Assembly (NCBI GenBank): GCA_036508135.1
Contig: DATCHW010000010.1
Span: forward strand, 1 to 64,000
Direction: 5' to 3'
Origin: DATCHW01 sp036508135
GTDB lineage: Bacteria; Bacteroidota; Ignavibacteria; Tepidaquicellales; Tepidaquicellaceae
Length of the DNA: 64,000 nucleotides
Shown: positions 1-8,859 of the stretch, one piece after another
Layout of the letters: every line of letters starts with the position of its first letter
Numbering within the stretch: the first letter of the stretch is position 1
The notes under the pieces: generated by a model
What the model was told of the DNA's origin: nothing
Seen by the model: only the letters and a program-made list of their open reading frames with translations
Databases searched by the model: none
Position numbers and translations under genes: made by a program

Positions 1-2
1 AG

Positions 3-212
3 ATGAAGGCTTCAAAAACTATTTTTGAAACTGATTTAAAAATGCCTCTGGGTTTAGTTATAGGCAGTGAAGGTGAAGGATTGCGAAATAAAACAAAAGA
101 TAACTGTGACTTTCTCGTTAGGATACCAATGGCAGGAAAAATGAATTCGCTGAATGCGTCTGTGTCCGCAGCAATTTTCCTTTATGAAATTTTCCGTCAG
201 AAGAATCTTTAA
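3..212 (+). CDS. SpoU/TrmH-family RNA 2'-O-methyltransferase, C-terminal end (5' part outside window)
   Basis: This is the C-terminal 69 residues of a SpoU-family (SPOUT) ribose 2'-O-methyltransferase. The frame is open to the left edge, so the methionine at position 3 is probably internal. Two SAM-binding knot motifs are visible: VIGSEGEGL near residue 20 and IPMAGKMNSLNASVSAA near residues 41-57. The order and spacing are typical of RlmB/TrmH-like enzymes that methylate rRNA or tRNA. RlmB is the likeliest member, but the missing N-terminal half would decide. The stop codon overlaps the stop of the convergent regulator gene by 4 bases. Confidence 0.85.
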   Translation: MKASKTIFETDLKMPLGLVIGSEGEGLRNKTKDNCDFLVRIPMAGKMNSLNASVSAAIFLYEIFRQKNL

Positions 213-1564
213 GGTTTAATTTTACTCGGTAACGGAATATTATACTTACTCATCAATTTATATAAATGACTTCGCTGTATGCTGAGCGCCTCTGCTGTCT
301 GAGAAATATTATATTTATAATCATTAAGCATTTTCATAATGAATATTTTTTCTGACTCATTCTGGAAGTCATTCAGCGAAAGATCTTTGTTAATGAGTTC
401 ATTCAGAAATTTCGTATGTTTTGTTTCAGGAATTTCTATATCGTCGACTTCAATCAAATTACTATCAACTGAAAATATCATTCTTTCGACAAGATTCCGG
501 AGTTCCCTTACATTACCAGGCCAGCGAAAGGACATTAAAAAATTCATCGCCTCTTTAGAAAATCTTTTTGGTTTAATATTATAAGATCTGCAAATATTTT
601 CACAATAAATATTTACAAGGTCAGAAATATCTTCCCGTCTTTCTCTTAATGGAGGAATATTTATCAAAAGGACATTCATCCTATGATACAAATCCTCCCT
701 GAAACGGTTTTCGGAAATCTCATTCAGAATATCTTTATTTGTTGAGAATAAAAATCGTACTTTAATTTGAAAATCTTCATTGAACCCTGCAACAGAAAAT
801 TTATTTTCTTCAATAACTTTTAATATCTTAGATTGAACTTCTAATGAAAGATTTGATACTTCATCGAATAATATTATTCCATTATCTGCTTCAAGCAGTT
901 TTCCCTTCTTAAATTCTTTATTATTTTCAAATACACCAAATAGTTCGGGATCAATATTGCTTTCCGTAAGAGCAGCACAGTTAATATTGACAAACGGTGA
1001 TTCTGCTCTTGCAGAATTTAGATGAATTTGTTTTGCAACAAGATATTTTCCCGTTCCGCTTTCACCGCTAATAAGAACATTGGAATCAGCTGCTGCGAAT
1101 TTTAGAATAAGATCTTTAATATTCTGAATTTGACGGCTTGTACCGATAATATTGTTAGCTTCTATCAAATCATTTCTAAGCTTCTTTAATTCATCCTTTG
1201 AATTTTTATATTCTAAAGCATTTTTAATGGTTAATTTCAGTTCGTGAAGATCCGGAGGTTTTTCTATGAAATTATAAGCGCCTTTTTTGGTTGCTTCGAC
1301 CGCTGTTTCAATATTACCGTGACCGGATATCATAATTACAACAATATCTTTATTGTATTCCTTTATTTTTTCAAGAACTTCCAGTCCATCCATTTTCGGC
1401 ATTTTAATATCAAGCAATACCAGATCAAAATTATCTTTTTTTATTTTCTCAAGTGCTGAAAAACCATTTAAACATGTTTCGATGGTATAATTTTCATATT
1501 TGAGTGTTAACGAAATTATATCAAGAATACTTTTTTCGTCGTCAACTATTAAAACTTTATTCAT
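209..1564 (-). CDS. NtrC-like response regulator with divergent AAA+ domain lacking the GAFTGA loop
   Basis: This is a 451-residue response regulator with three domains. A receiver covers residues 1-115 (phosphoacceptor Asp52 in LVLLDIKMP, Lys102). A sigma-54-type AAA+ domain covers about 140-375 (Walker A GESGTGK at 167-173, Walker B IILFDEV at 230-236). A Fis-type helix-turn-helix sits near the C-terminus (ISQTAEALSIQRSHLYKLM). The architecture is that of NtrC/NtrX regulators. The odd point is that the sequence after ELFG (207-210) reads VFENNKEFKKGKL instead of the usual GAFTGA-containing loop that contacts sigma-54. It may therefore act without sigma-54. No histidine kinase gene lies nearby. 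Confidence 0.9.
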   Translation of the reverse strand: MNKVLIVDDEKSILDIISLTLKYENYTIETCLNGFSALEKIKKDNFDLVLLDIKMPKMDGLEVLEKIKEYNKDIVVIMISGHGNIETAVEATKKGAYNFIEKPPDLHELKLTIKNALEYKNSKDELKKLRNDLIEANNIIGTSRQIQNIKDLILKFAAADSNVLISGESGTGKYLVAKQIHLNSARAESPFVNINCAALTESNIDPELFGVFENNKEFKKGKLLEADNGIILFDEVSNLSLEVQSKILKVIEENKFSVAGFNEDFQIKVRFLFSTNKDILNEISENRFREDLYHRMNVLLINIPPLRERREDISDLVNIYCENICRSYNIKPKRFSKEAMNFLMSFRWPGNVRELRNLVERMIFSVDSNLIEVDDIEIPETKHTKFLNELINKDLSLNDFQNESEKIFIMKMLNDYKYNISQTAEALSIQRSHLYKLMSKYNIPLPSKIKP

Positions 1565-1656
1565 AAATTTTACTTTAACATTTTATTAAAACTTATAGAT
1601 AAATATGGCTATTATGTATATCTATTGAAATATGTTTTACTGTCAAAATTGAAAAA

Positions 1657-4005
1657 TTATAATTCAATAATTGTAACCCCGGAATCTCCCTCAGTCCAGT
1701 TTCCTAATCTAAATGATTTTACTGAAGAATTTTTCTTTAGTAATTGGCTAACTTTCTCTCGTAATTTTCCTGTTCCCTTTCCATGTATTATTCTAACTTC
1801 TCCAATTGAATTAATATTGGCATTATTTATGAAAACATCAATTAAATCTTTAATATCCTCAGTGAATAAACCTCTGATATCCAATTCATTTTTTGGAACC
1901 TCATTATCATATCTTTCATGCAACTGATAGTCCGAAACGGTTGATTTGGAAAGAGAGTTCACTTTAATAAGTTCCTTTATTTTACTTTTTACCGTAATCC
2001 CATTAAAGTTAATAATTGCATAGTTATCTTTAATTTCAAGGATATTCCCTGCTGCTGAACCGTCTTTTACACGTACAAGATCCTTTACTTTAAAATCAAT
2101 ATAAACATTTTCTTGCGGCTCATTGATTTGAATATTTAAAAGACCTGTTGCTTCATCTTTGAAATTATTTTTTACATCTTTGGGTTTTAAGTCTTTGTTT
2201 TCCCTTATTTCTTTAATAGTTTTTTCAACCAATTTATTAGCATCTTTTAGAATGTTTTCTGCCTTCTTCTTTGCTTCTGATAGAACTGTCTTTTCCTGAT
2301 TCTTCAATTCATTATTCTTTCCCTCGTACAATTTAATTAAATCTTTGAGCCTGGAATTTTGTAGTTGATAATCTTGCTTTAGTTGCTGATATTTTTGCTT
2401 ATTCTCATTAAGATCTTTTATGGCATTCTCGATATTATTTTCCTGATTTGTCAGGAATGATTCAGAATATTTTAATAAAGCATCAGGGAAATTATACTTA
2501 CGTGCAATTTCGAATGTAAAACTTTGCCCGGGAACCCCGATTATAAAATTAAAATTAGGAGAAAGAGTTTCAAAATTAAATTCGAGTGAAGCATTTTCGA
2601 TTTTGGGAGTATTATAAGCATATAACTTAAGATCTCCGATATGTGTTGTTACTAGTGAAATACAGCCTTTTTCAGATAAATCTTTTAATATTCCGCAAGA
2701 TAAAGCAGAACCGAACGCAGGATCGGTTCCCGCACAGATTTCATCTATTAATACAAGAGAATTTTGATTTGAATTATCAAGAATGTCTTTCATTGCTTTC
2801 AAATGAGAACTGAATGTACTTAAATTATTTTGCAAAGATTGTTCATCGCCAATATTTACAAATATTTTAGTGAATATTTTCATCGAGCTGGTTTCTTCGC
2901 AGGGAATCAGAAAACCTGACTGTAGCATCATTTGTAAAAGTCCTACTGTTTTTAAAGCTACGGTTTTTCCTCCGGCATTAGGTCCTGTGATAATTAAAGT
3001 GTTAAATTTATTACCGATATTCAAATTTATTGGGATTGTTGATTCTTTTTCTAAATTTTCGAGCAGTACGGGGTGATATGCTTTCTGCAATGAAATAAAA
3101 TCGTCGTTAAATATTGGTTTAATCCCGGATATTTTTAACGAATATTTTGCTTTTGCCTGTAAAAAGTCAAGTTCAGCAAGAATCACATAATTCAATTTGA
3201 GTTCATTGTAATACTTCGAAATCTGAAGAGTGAGATTACTTAAAATTTTTTCAATTTCTCTTTTTTCTTCAAATTGAAGTTCTGTGAGTTCATTATTTAG
3301 CTCAATAGTTTCCTCAGGTTCGATGAAAATCGTTGCACCTGATGCTGATGTACTATGAATTATTCCCTTTATTTTTCTTTTATTCTCAATTCGTATTGGT
3401 AATACAGTCCGTCCGTCACGTAATGTTACAATATCATCTCTTATAATATCATTTTCAGAAAAATCTTTTAATATTTTAAATAATTTTTTCCTTAAATACT
3501 CAGATTTTGATCTGATATCATTCCTGATTCTTTTAAGATTTGTGCTTGCAGAATCTTTAACTTCACCATTTTCATCAATAGTAGTACTTATATTATGTTC
3601 TAAAATTTTATCAATAAATAGTTCCTCTGCTAAAGTAACCAATCTTGTATAATTTGTTTTAAATTCTTTGCTACGTGAAATAAAATTATTTTTCAATAAT
3701 CTCGAAATAACAAGAAAATCAAGTATCCACAATAATTTTTCAGGAGCAATAAATAAACCTTGAATTTTAGTTTGTTCAAGAATTGGTTTAATATCCTTTA
3801 ATTTACTTAGTTCAATTTCTCCTTCTATTCCAACGTATTCACGCATCTGCTCAAGTTTTTCAAGTTCCGGAATTAGTTCCATTCTATCTGTATAGAAAGG
3901 AATGTTGTCAAGTAAAATTAACCCCGGCTCCGAACTTGCAAATTTTTTTGCAGATTCAATGATACTATCAAATTCAAGTTTTTTTCTGGTTTCAATCAAA
4001 TCCAT
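1657..4005 (-). CDS. mutS2: MutS2 family protein (ATPase with Smr domain)
   Basis: This 782-residue protein has the full MutS2 layout: an N-terminal core and clamp region, a MutS ABC-type ATPase with Walker A TGPNAGGKT near residue 340, and Walker B LVLIDEICAGTDP. A long Lys/Glu-rich coiled-coil stretch follows around residues 515-610. A C-terminal Smr nuclease domain begins at LDIRGL and contains IIHGKGTGKLR. MutS2 proteins bind branched DNA and suppress homologous recombination, and some act on collided ribosomes. The length is normal for the family. It is followed on the same strand by the regulator gene and preceded by cvpA and yqeY-like genes in the same orientation. Confidence 0.95.
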   Translation of the reverse strand: MDLIETRKKLEFDSIIESAKKFASSEPGLILLDNIPFYTDRMELIPELEKLEQMREYVGIEGEIELSKLKDIKPILEQTKIQGLFIAPEKLLWILDFLVISRLLKNNFISRSKEFKTNYTRLVTLAEELFIDKILEHNISTTIDENGEVKDSASTNLKRIRNDIRSKSEYLRKKLFKILKDFSENDIIRDDIVTLRDGRTVLPIRIENKRKIKGIIHSTSASGATIFIEPEETIELNNELTELQFEEKREIEKILSNLTLQISKYYNELKLNYVILAELDFLQAKAKYSLKISGIKPIFNDDFISLQKAYHPVLLENLEKESTIPINLNIGNKFNTLIITGPNAGGKTVALKTVGLLQMMLQSGFLIPCEETSSMKIFTKIFVNIGDEQSLQNNLSTFSSHLKAMKDILDNSNQNSLVLIDEICAGTDPAFGSALSCGILKDLSEKGCISLVTTHIGDLKLYAYNTPKIENASLEFNFETLSPNFNFIIGVPGQSFTFEIARKYNFPDALLKYSESFLTNQENNIENAIKDLNENKQKYQQLKQDYQLQNSRLKDLIKLYEGKNNELKNQEKTVLSEAKKKAENILKDANKLVEKTIKEIRENKDLKPKDVKNNFKDEATGLLNIQINEPQENVYIDFKVKDLVRVKDGSAAGNILEIKDNYAIINFNGITVKSKIKELIKVNSLSKSTVSDYQLHERYDNEVPKNELDIRGLFTEDIKDLIDVFINNANINSIGEVRIIHGKGTGKLREKVSQLLKKNSSVKSFRLGNWTEGDSGVTIIEL

Positions 4006-4020
4006 TGATGAATTATATAA

Positions 4021-4545
4021 TTATTTTTTTATTGTGTCTTTAGGAATTATTTTTTTAATTTCGAAATCATTTTTTCCGTTTCCGAATAAGCCACTGACAT
4101 ACTTGTAGACTTCCGGTGCAATGTTTTGTATCTTTGGATAGAGTAATGAATTCCGAAGAGTCGATTCAGAAATCAACGAAAAGCTGCTGAATATTATCCC
4201 GGCGATACTTGCTATAATAAGTCCTTTGCAAAAACCAAGTAATAACCCTGATATTTTATCGAGAGTTTTCGTCACTTTATTTATTTTTGAAATACGAATC
4301 GCAATTATGATTATTAAAAAATAAACCATAATAAAGATTATCAGGAATGAAAATAAATTTATAAAGCGGTTATCTTGTATGAATATTCTGACAATAGGAT
4401 TCAGATATGAATGGAACAGCATTGATAAAAACAAACCCGCTATCAAGCCAATAAGAGAGAATATGCTTTTTAAAAATCCTTTTTTAAAACCAAAATAGGT
4501 GGGAGAGAGAATAATTATAATTAATATAACATCAACTTTGTTCAA
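4021..4545 (-). CDS. cvpA: CvpA family inner-membrane protein
   Basis: This 174-residue, very hydrophobic protein has about four predicted membrane segments (roughly residues 5-25, 28-50, 63-85 and 103-125) and a polar tail. The arrangement, including the GFKKGFLKSIFSLIGLIAG stretch near the N-terminus, matches the CvpA (colicin V production) family. CvpA proteins are envelope-maintenance proteins of unclear biochemical role. Its start overlaps the stop of the YqeY-like gene by 4 bases, which indicates translational coupling. The assignment rests on the pattern of membrane segments and the N-terminal motif. Confidence 0.8.
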   Translation of the reverse strand: MNKVDVILIIIILSPTYFGFKKGFLKSIFSLIGLIAGLFLSMLFHSYLNPIVRIFIQDNRFINLFSFLIIFIMVYFLIIIIAIRISKINKVTKTLDKISGLLLGFCKGLIIASIAGIIFSSFSLISESTLRNSLLYPKIQNIAPEVYKYVSGLFGNGKNDFEIKKIIPKDTIKK

Positions 4546-4988
4546 GTTAATTTTGATTTCACAATTTCCTGAATATCTTTTCCGTCGAATTTACCTTTCA
4601 GATTTTTCATAGCAATTCCCATCACTTCACCAAAATCTTTCTCAGTAACTTCCCCCAATTCTGCAATGATATTTGAGATAATAATTTCGGCTTCATCTTT
4701 CGATAATGGCTTAGGCAGATATTCATTGATAATCGATAATTGCTTACTTTCTTTTTCTGAAAGATCAATTCTACCTGCTTTTTCAAATACTTCTATGGAT
4801 TCTTTCCTCAATTTTGCCTGATGCGCAAGAAGTTGAATTTCTTCCTCTTCGTTCATTTCCCTGTGCATACCGGATTTATCCATTTTAAGTATTTCGGCTC
4901 TGATAGATCTTAATGTATCTAATCTAATGCTGTCCTTATTTTTCATTGCTTGAGTTAAATCGGCGTTTATTTTTTCTTTTAAACTCAT
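4542..4988 (-). CDS. GatB/YqeY domain protein
   Basis: This is a 148-residue stand-alone YqeY protein. It begins MSLKEKINADLTQAMKN and carries the family pattern RLDTLRSIRAEILK near residues 22-35. The C-terminal region (EVTEKDFGEVMGIAMKNLKG near 113-132) resembles the tRNA-binding tail domain of GatB and GatE. The molecular function of stand-alone YqeY proteins is not settled; binding to tRNA or an amidotransferase is inferred from the shared fold. It lies between the TPR protein gene and cvpA on the same strand, with short gaps, so it is probably in an operon. Confidence 0.9.
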   Translation of the reverse strand: MSLKEKINADLTQAMKNKDSIRLDTLRSIRAEILKMDKSGMHREMNEEEEIQLLAHQAKLRKESIEVFEKAGRIDLSEKESKQLSIINEYLPKPLSKDEAEIIISNIIAELGEVTEKDFGEVMGIAMKNLKGKFDGKDIQEIVKSKLT

Positions 4989-5003
4989 ATGTCAGAAAAT
5001 TAA

Positions 5004-5666
5004 TTAATTAGATATTTCGTATCTGTTCAGCTGCAGGATGTATTTCGACTTGGGATATTCTTCTTTTAACTGATTAGTAATTTTTTTAATACTTTCAGCA
5101 TCTTTGAGATTGAAATAGTTTCTGATTGCATTGTATAAATACTCATCGTTACTGATCACATCTTTGCTAACTTTTGCAGCTTTTTCGTAGTTTAATGCAC
5201 CTTCTTTGAAATCTCCTTTTGCCTCATTTACAGCCCCTATTCCGGCAAGAGAAGCCGCCTTAAGTATTTCATTTTTACCTGAAAAATCTTTATAATATTT
5301 AAGTGAATTATCAAAATCATTCAGAAAATAATAGGAGTTTGCTAAAAGAATTTTTGCGGTTTGTCCGCTTTCTGTAGAGCCATAATTATCAACTATATAT
5401 AATAATCCCTTTGTCATCCCGAGGGAATCACCGCTAATCGCTTGGTTATAATCACCACTGAAATAAATATTTTGTGTTCTGATTAAATTATCACTTGCTT
5501 CGATTTCTTTAGCTTTTTGACTTTTGAAGTAGATGAATACGACAGCAATCAAAACTACTATACCCGTAACAACCCAATAAACTTTATTCTTATTCTTATC
5601 AAAATAATCAACGGCTTGATAATATAAAGCTGCTAATTTATCATCCTGATGTTTCTTAACTTTCAC
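5004..5666 (-). CDS. Membrane-anchored tetratricopeptide-repeat protein (YfgM-like)
   Basis: This 220-residue protein has a short basic cytoplasmic N-terminus, one membrane segment at about residues 33-50, and a periplasmic helical region with TPR-like repeats (YYFLNDFDNSLKYYKDF, AKGDFKEGALNYEKAA). The layout resembles YfgM-type ancillary proteins that work with BamB or the Sec translocon. The sequence itself supports only a single-pass TPR protein. It is probably the first gene of the minus-strand run 5004 to 1657; the upstream gap of about 150 bases is AT-rich and shows no recognisable motif beyond that. Confidence 0.75.
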   Translation of the reverse strand: MKVKKHQDDKLAALYYQAVDYFDKNKNKVYWVVTGIVVLIAVVFIYFKSQKAKEIEASDNLIRTQNIYFSGDYNQAISGDSLGMTKGLLYIVDNYGSTESGQTAKILLANSYYFLNDFDNSLKYYKDFSGKNEILKAASLAGIGAVNEAKGDFKEGALNYEKAAKVSKDVISNDEYLYNAIRNYFNLKDAESIKKITNQLKEEYPKSKYILQLNRYEISN

Positions 5667-5820
5667 TTATATTCTAAATTTAATTTATAAAGTTATAATT
5701 ATATATATTTTATTGAACATTTTAAAGGTAATTTCGAATCTGTCGGCTTATAAATCCGGTTTTATAATTGTTTACATTTAATTTAATTTCATATATGACT
5801 ATATTTAAATTCAAATTTGA

Positions 5821-6723
5821 TACAATGTTTATAAATTTTTATTTAACAATATTTTATATTTTAGAAAAATAAGTTGTTTTTCTCTAAAAGGTGGAGATAA
5901 AGTTGATTATATAAATCGTCTTTCAACTAATAATTTTTCAGATTTTAAAACCGATGAATTTAAATGGACCTTTTTTACAAATGAGAAAGGAAAAATTATT
6001 GATTTATGTTTAGTACTGTTCGTTGAAAATGAATTAATTTTAATCGGCACTAAAGAATTTAGCGAAAATCTTAAATATCATTTAGAGAAATTTATTTTTA
6101 CAGAAGATATATCTGTTTCTAAGAGTAAAAGATTTGATACGATTGCTATTATTTATAGCACAAGTTATAACGACAATCGTCCGAAAAGTAATTCTGAATT
6201 ATTCCAATTAGATACTGATAATAAATTATGTTCACTTCCTAATCAATTTATTGACAATTCGTTTTTTTCCCTCTTTGACAGTAAAAATTTTAATTACGGT
6301 TTTTTCAATAAATTCAGAACTGTCAATTCATATGAATACAACAGACACAGGATCATAAACAAAATTCCTGAACCGGGAAAAGAGATTACAAATAAAGTTA
6401 CTCCCCTGGAATGTTTGCTCGATAAATTTGTATCTTTTACAAAAGGATGCTATATTGGTCAGGAAGTCTTAACAAGGCTTAACTCACAAAATAAATTACC
6501 TAAGATCTTTAAAAGGTTTTCAATTGAAACAAATTACGAATTTGAAAATAAAGTTTTTTTATTAAATAATAATTCTGAGGAAGAGTGCGGTTACATTACT
6601 ACAAAAATATTGGATAAGAATAATTACAATTGTCTGGGTTTTATAAAAAACAAATTTATATCTGAAGATTTAAAATTCTTTGTCAAAGCAAATAACCAAA
6701 ATATATTTATTAACTTTTATTAA
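5821..6723 (+). CDS. ygfZ: YgfZ/GcvT-like folate-binding protein, start codon unclear
   Basis: The frame open from 5821 (after an in-frame stop at 5818-5820) to 6723 encodes a protein of up to 300 residues. It contains the YgfZ signature KGCYIGQEV (bases 6442-6468) and an N-terminal stretch LKGGDKVDYINRLSTNNF typical of the family. YgfZ (IscA/Fe-S cluster repair, tetrahydrofolate-dependent) helps maintain iron-sulfur enzymes. Oddly, there is no ATG, GTG or TTG in this frame before 6415, which lies far inside the conserved domain. Either translation starts at a rare codon (ATT 5851 or ATA 5869), or the true start is ATG 5825 or 5795 in another frame and a frameshift near 5864-5870 joins the two. 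The coordinates give the open frame, not a proven start. fbaB follows 9 bases downstream. Confidence 0.75.
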   Translation, partial: YNVYKFLFNNILYFRKISCFSLKGGDKVDYINRLSTNNFSDFKTDEFKWTFFTNEKGKIIDLCLVLFVENELILIGTKEFSENLKYHLEKFIFTEDISVSKSKRFDTIAIIYSTSYNDNRPKSNSELFQLDTDNKLCSLPNQFIDNSFFSLFDSKNFNYGFFNKFRTVNSYEYNRHRIINKIPEPGKEITNKVTPLECLLDKFVSFTKGCYIGQEVLTRLNSQNKLPKIFKRFSIETNYEFENKVFLLNNNSEEECGYITTKILDKNNYNCLGFIKNKFISEDLKFFVKANNQNIFINFY

Positions 6724-6732
6724 AATAAAATA

Positions 6733-7797
6733 ATGTTAGAAAAATTAAAGGAAATATTAGGAAAAGAAAACGAGTCATTACTGACTCATCAATGTAAAAC
6801 CATACAAAAAAATAGTCTTCATTTGCCCGGACCTGATTTTGTTGACCAGGTATTGAAAGACTCAGACAGAAGTCCGAATGTTTTGAGAAATATGCAAACA
6901 ATATTCAGTTCCGGAAGATTATCAAAAACTGGATATCTTTCAATATTACCCGTTGACCAAGGAATAGAACACTCTGCGGGCGCCTCTTTTGCTCCAAATC
7001 CGGAATATTTCGATCCTGAAAATATTGTTAAACTTGCAATTGAAGGAGGCTGTAATGCAGTTGCAAGTACTTTGGGAGTGCTGGGAGCAGTATCGAGAAA
7101 ATACGCTCACAAGATCCCTTTCATTTTAAAAATTAATCATAACGAATTTCTTTCTTACCCTAACAAATATGATCAGATTATGTTTGCTAACATTGACCAG
7201 GCTTTTGACATGGGTGCCGTCGCAGTGGGTGCAACGGTTTACTTCGGTTCTGATGAATCTTCAAGACAAATTCAGGAAGTAACTGATGCATTTTCTTATG
7301 CGCATGAATTAGGATTAGTTGCTGTTTTGTGGTGTTATTTAAGAAACTCTGCTTTTAACGTTAAAGGTGATAAAGATTATCACGTTTCTGCAGATCTGAC
7401 CGGACAGGCAAATCATCTTGGTGTTACTATCGAAGCTGATATTATAAAACAAAAATTACCTGAAAATAATGGCGGATACAATGCTTTGAAATTCGGAAAA
7501 ACACATAAATTCGTTTATGAAAAATTAACGACCGACAATCCAATTGATTTGACCCGTTATCAGGTTGCAAATTGTTATATGGGAAGAGCAGGATTAATTA
7601 ATTCCGGCGGGGCATCAACCGGTAAAGGTGAATCTGATCTTCAGGAAGCAGTAAAAACTGCAGTTATTAATAAAAGAGCAGGCGGAATGGGTCTTATTTC
7701 AGGAAGGAAAGCTTTCCAGAAACCGATGGAAGACGGTGTAAAATTACTTAATGCAATTCAAGATGTATATTTAACAAAAGAAATATCTGTAGCTTAA
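6733..7797 (+). CDS. fbaB: Fructose-bisphosphate aldolase class I (DhnA/FbaB type)
   Basis: This 354-residue protein is closely similar along its length to E. coli FbaB, including LPVDQGIEHSAGASF near residue 72, HNEFLSYPN near 136, and HVSADLTGQANH near 217. Class I aldolases form a Schiff base with lysine; the lysines in ADIIKQK (239, 241) lie where the family places it. The enzyme cleaves fructose 1,6-bisphosphate to dihydroxyacetone phosphate and glyceraldehyde 3-phosphate and can run in the gluconeogenic direction. It follows ygfZ by 9 bases and is followed by a tiny basic protein gene and a terminator, which suggests a shared transcript. Confidence 0.97.
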   Translation: MLEKLKEILGKENESLLTHQCKTIQKNSLHLPGPDFVDQVLKDSDRSPNVLRNMQTIFSSGRLSKTGYLSILPVDQGIEHSAGASFAPNPEYFDPENIVKLAIEGGCNAVASTLGVLGAVSRKYAHKIPFILKINHNEFLSYPNKYDQIMFANIDQAFDMGAVAVGATVYFGSDESSRQIQEVTDAFSYAHELGLVAVLWCYLRNSAFNVKGDKDYHVSADLTGQANHLGVTIEADIIKQKLPENNGGYNALKFGKTHKFVYEKLTTDNPIDLTRYQVANCYMGRAGLINSGGASTGKGESDLQEAVKTAVINKRAGGMGLISGRKAFQKPMEDGVKLLNAIQDVYLTKEISVA

Positions 7798-7815
7798 ACA
7801 ATTAAAATAATAAAA

Positions 7816-7914
7816 ATGAACAAACCAAAAAAAGTGGCTTTAGCAAAGCATCGTAAGAAACAAGAGAAAAAAAGACAAAAAATTAAAACAAGCAAATCTA
7901 AAGCTTCAAAATAA
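7816..7914 (+). CDS. 32-residue highly basic protein, unknown function
   Basis: The short ATG frame encodes 32 residues, nearly half of them Lys or Arg, without Cys, acidic patches or a hydrophobic segment. It starts 18 bases after fbaB and is followed 7 bases after its stop by a strong terminator, so it sits where a translated last gene of the transcript would be. The composition is like small ribosomal or nucleic-acid-binding proteins, but I do not recognise a family. The position between an operon gene and its terminator supports it being real; similar frames could also arise by chance in A-rich sequence. Confidence 0.55.
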   Translation: MNKPKKVALAKHRKKQEKKRQKIKTSKSKASK

Positions 7915-7921
7915 GTTAATT

Positions 7922-7954
7922 AAAGGCAAAGGTTCTGACCTTTGCCTTTTCTTT
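7922..7954 (+). terminator. Rho-independent terminator
   Basis: A perfect 11-bp inverted repeat (AAAGGCAAAGG / CCTTTGCCTTT) encloses a 6-base loop and is followed by TCTTT. It closes the ygfZ-fbaB-small-protein transcript and lies directly before the ATG of the EamA transporter at 7957. Confidence 0.9.
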
Positions 7955-7956
7955 AA

Positions 7957-8847
7957 ATGAAGAAAATATTTATTATTATTTTCCTGACATTTACAACATC
8001 TTTTACTCCTATAGCAGCAAAATTTATTGTTTATGAAATTAATCCAATCATTCTAGCGTTTTTCAGATTCGGAACTGCTACAGTTTTACTTCTTATCGTA
8101 TTTTACTTTAAAAAGTTAGATTTTAAAATCGAAAGAAAAGACAGGTTAAAGTTCTTTTTCCTGGGGGTACTTGTGATTCCTGTTAACCAGGTATGTTTTT
8201 TGTATGGAATAAATCTCTCTACAGCTTCCCACTCAGGTATAATTTATTCCTGCACCCCGTTAATTGCATATTTTCTAGCAATTCTGATAAAAAATGAAAC
8301 TTTTAATTTGAAAAGATTTGGTTTTATTTTTTTGTCAATATTGGGAATAATTGTTATTTTTTATGATAGTTTATTAAAAACAGAATCCAATAATAGATTT
8401 TTTTGGGGAGATATTTTGCTTTTTTTTGCTGTTGCATCATGGGCTTCATACATTACGTTAGTTAAGGATATGGTTATTAAGTATGGAGTAGTTAAAGCTT
8501 CATCAATTTCTTTTTCAACAGGTATGATTCTATTTATTCCTGTTTTCCTATTAAATCTTGATTCTCTGGTTAGAACAAATATTTCTCCATTAGGTTATTT
8601 AGCTTTTTTTCATCTTGCAGTAATTGTTGCTTTTGGCGGATATTTTGTTTTTTCTTATTCAACTAAAATTATCTCTGTCAGTTCTCTGGCAACTTTAACA
8701 AATGCTTCACCGATTTTTACAATATTTTTTTCCTGGTTCCTTCTCGGTGAAAGTATTTCATATTACTTCATCATTGGTGCAATAATAACGTTAATAGGAG
8801 TAATTTTTACACAAAGAATAAGAGAAAATATAATTATTTTAGAATAA
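7957..8847 (+). CDS. EamA/DMT-superfamily transporter
   Basis: This 296-residue protein has about ten hydrophobic segments arranged as two EamA repeats. The first begins with FTPIAAKFIVYEINPIILAFFRFG. The second contains the hallmark FFSWFLLGESISYYFIIGAIITLIG near residues 257-281. Drug/metabolite transporters of this type export or import small metabolites, and the substrate cannot be read from sequence. The start ATG lies just after the terminator tail, so its promoter must be close by or overlap the terminator. It is followed after 12 bases by the CDF transporter on the same strand. Confidence 0.9.
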   Translation: MKKIFIIIFLTFTTSFTPIAAKFIVYEINPIILAFFRFGTATVLLLIVFYFKKLDFKIERKDRLKFFFLGVLVIPVNQVCFLYGINLSTASHSGIIYSCTPLIAYFLAILIKNETFNLKRFGFIFLSILGIIVIFYDSLLKTESNNRFFWGDILLFFAVASWASYITLVKDMVIKYGVVKASSISFSTGMILFIPVFLLNLDSLVRTNISPLGYLAFFHLAVIVAFGGYFVFSYSTKIISVSSLATLTNASPIFTIFFSWFLLGESISYYFIIGAIITLIGVIFTQRIRENIIILE

Positions 8848-8859
8848 GTCATAAATTCT

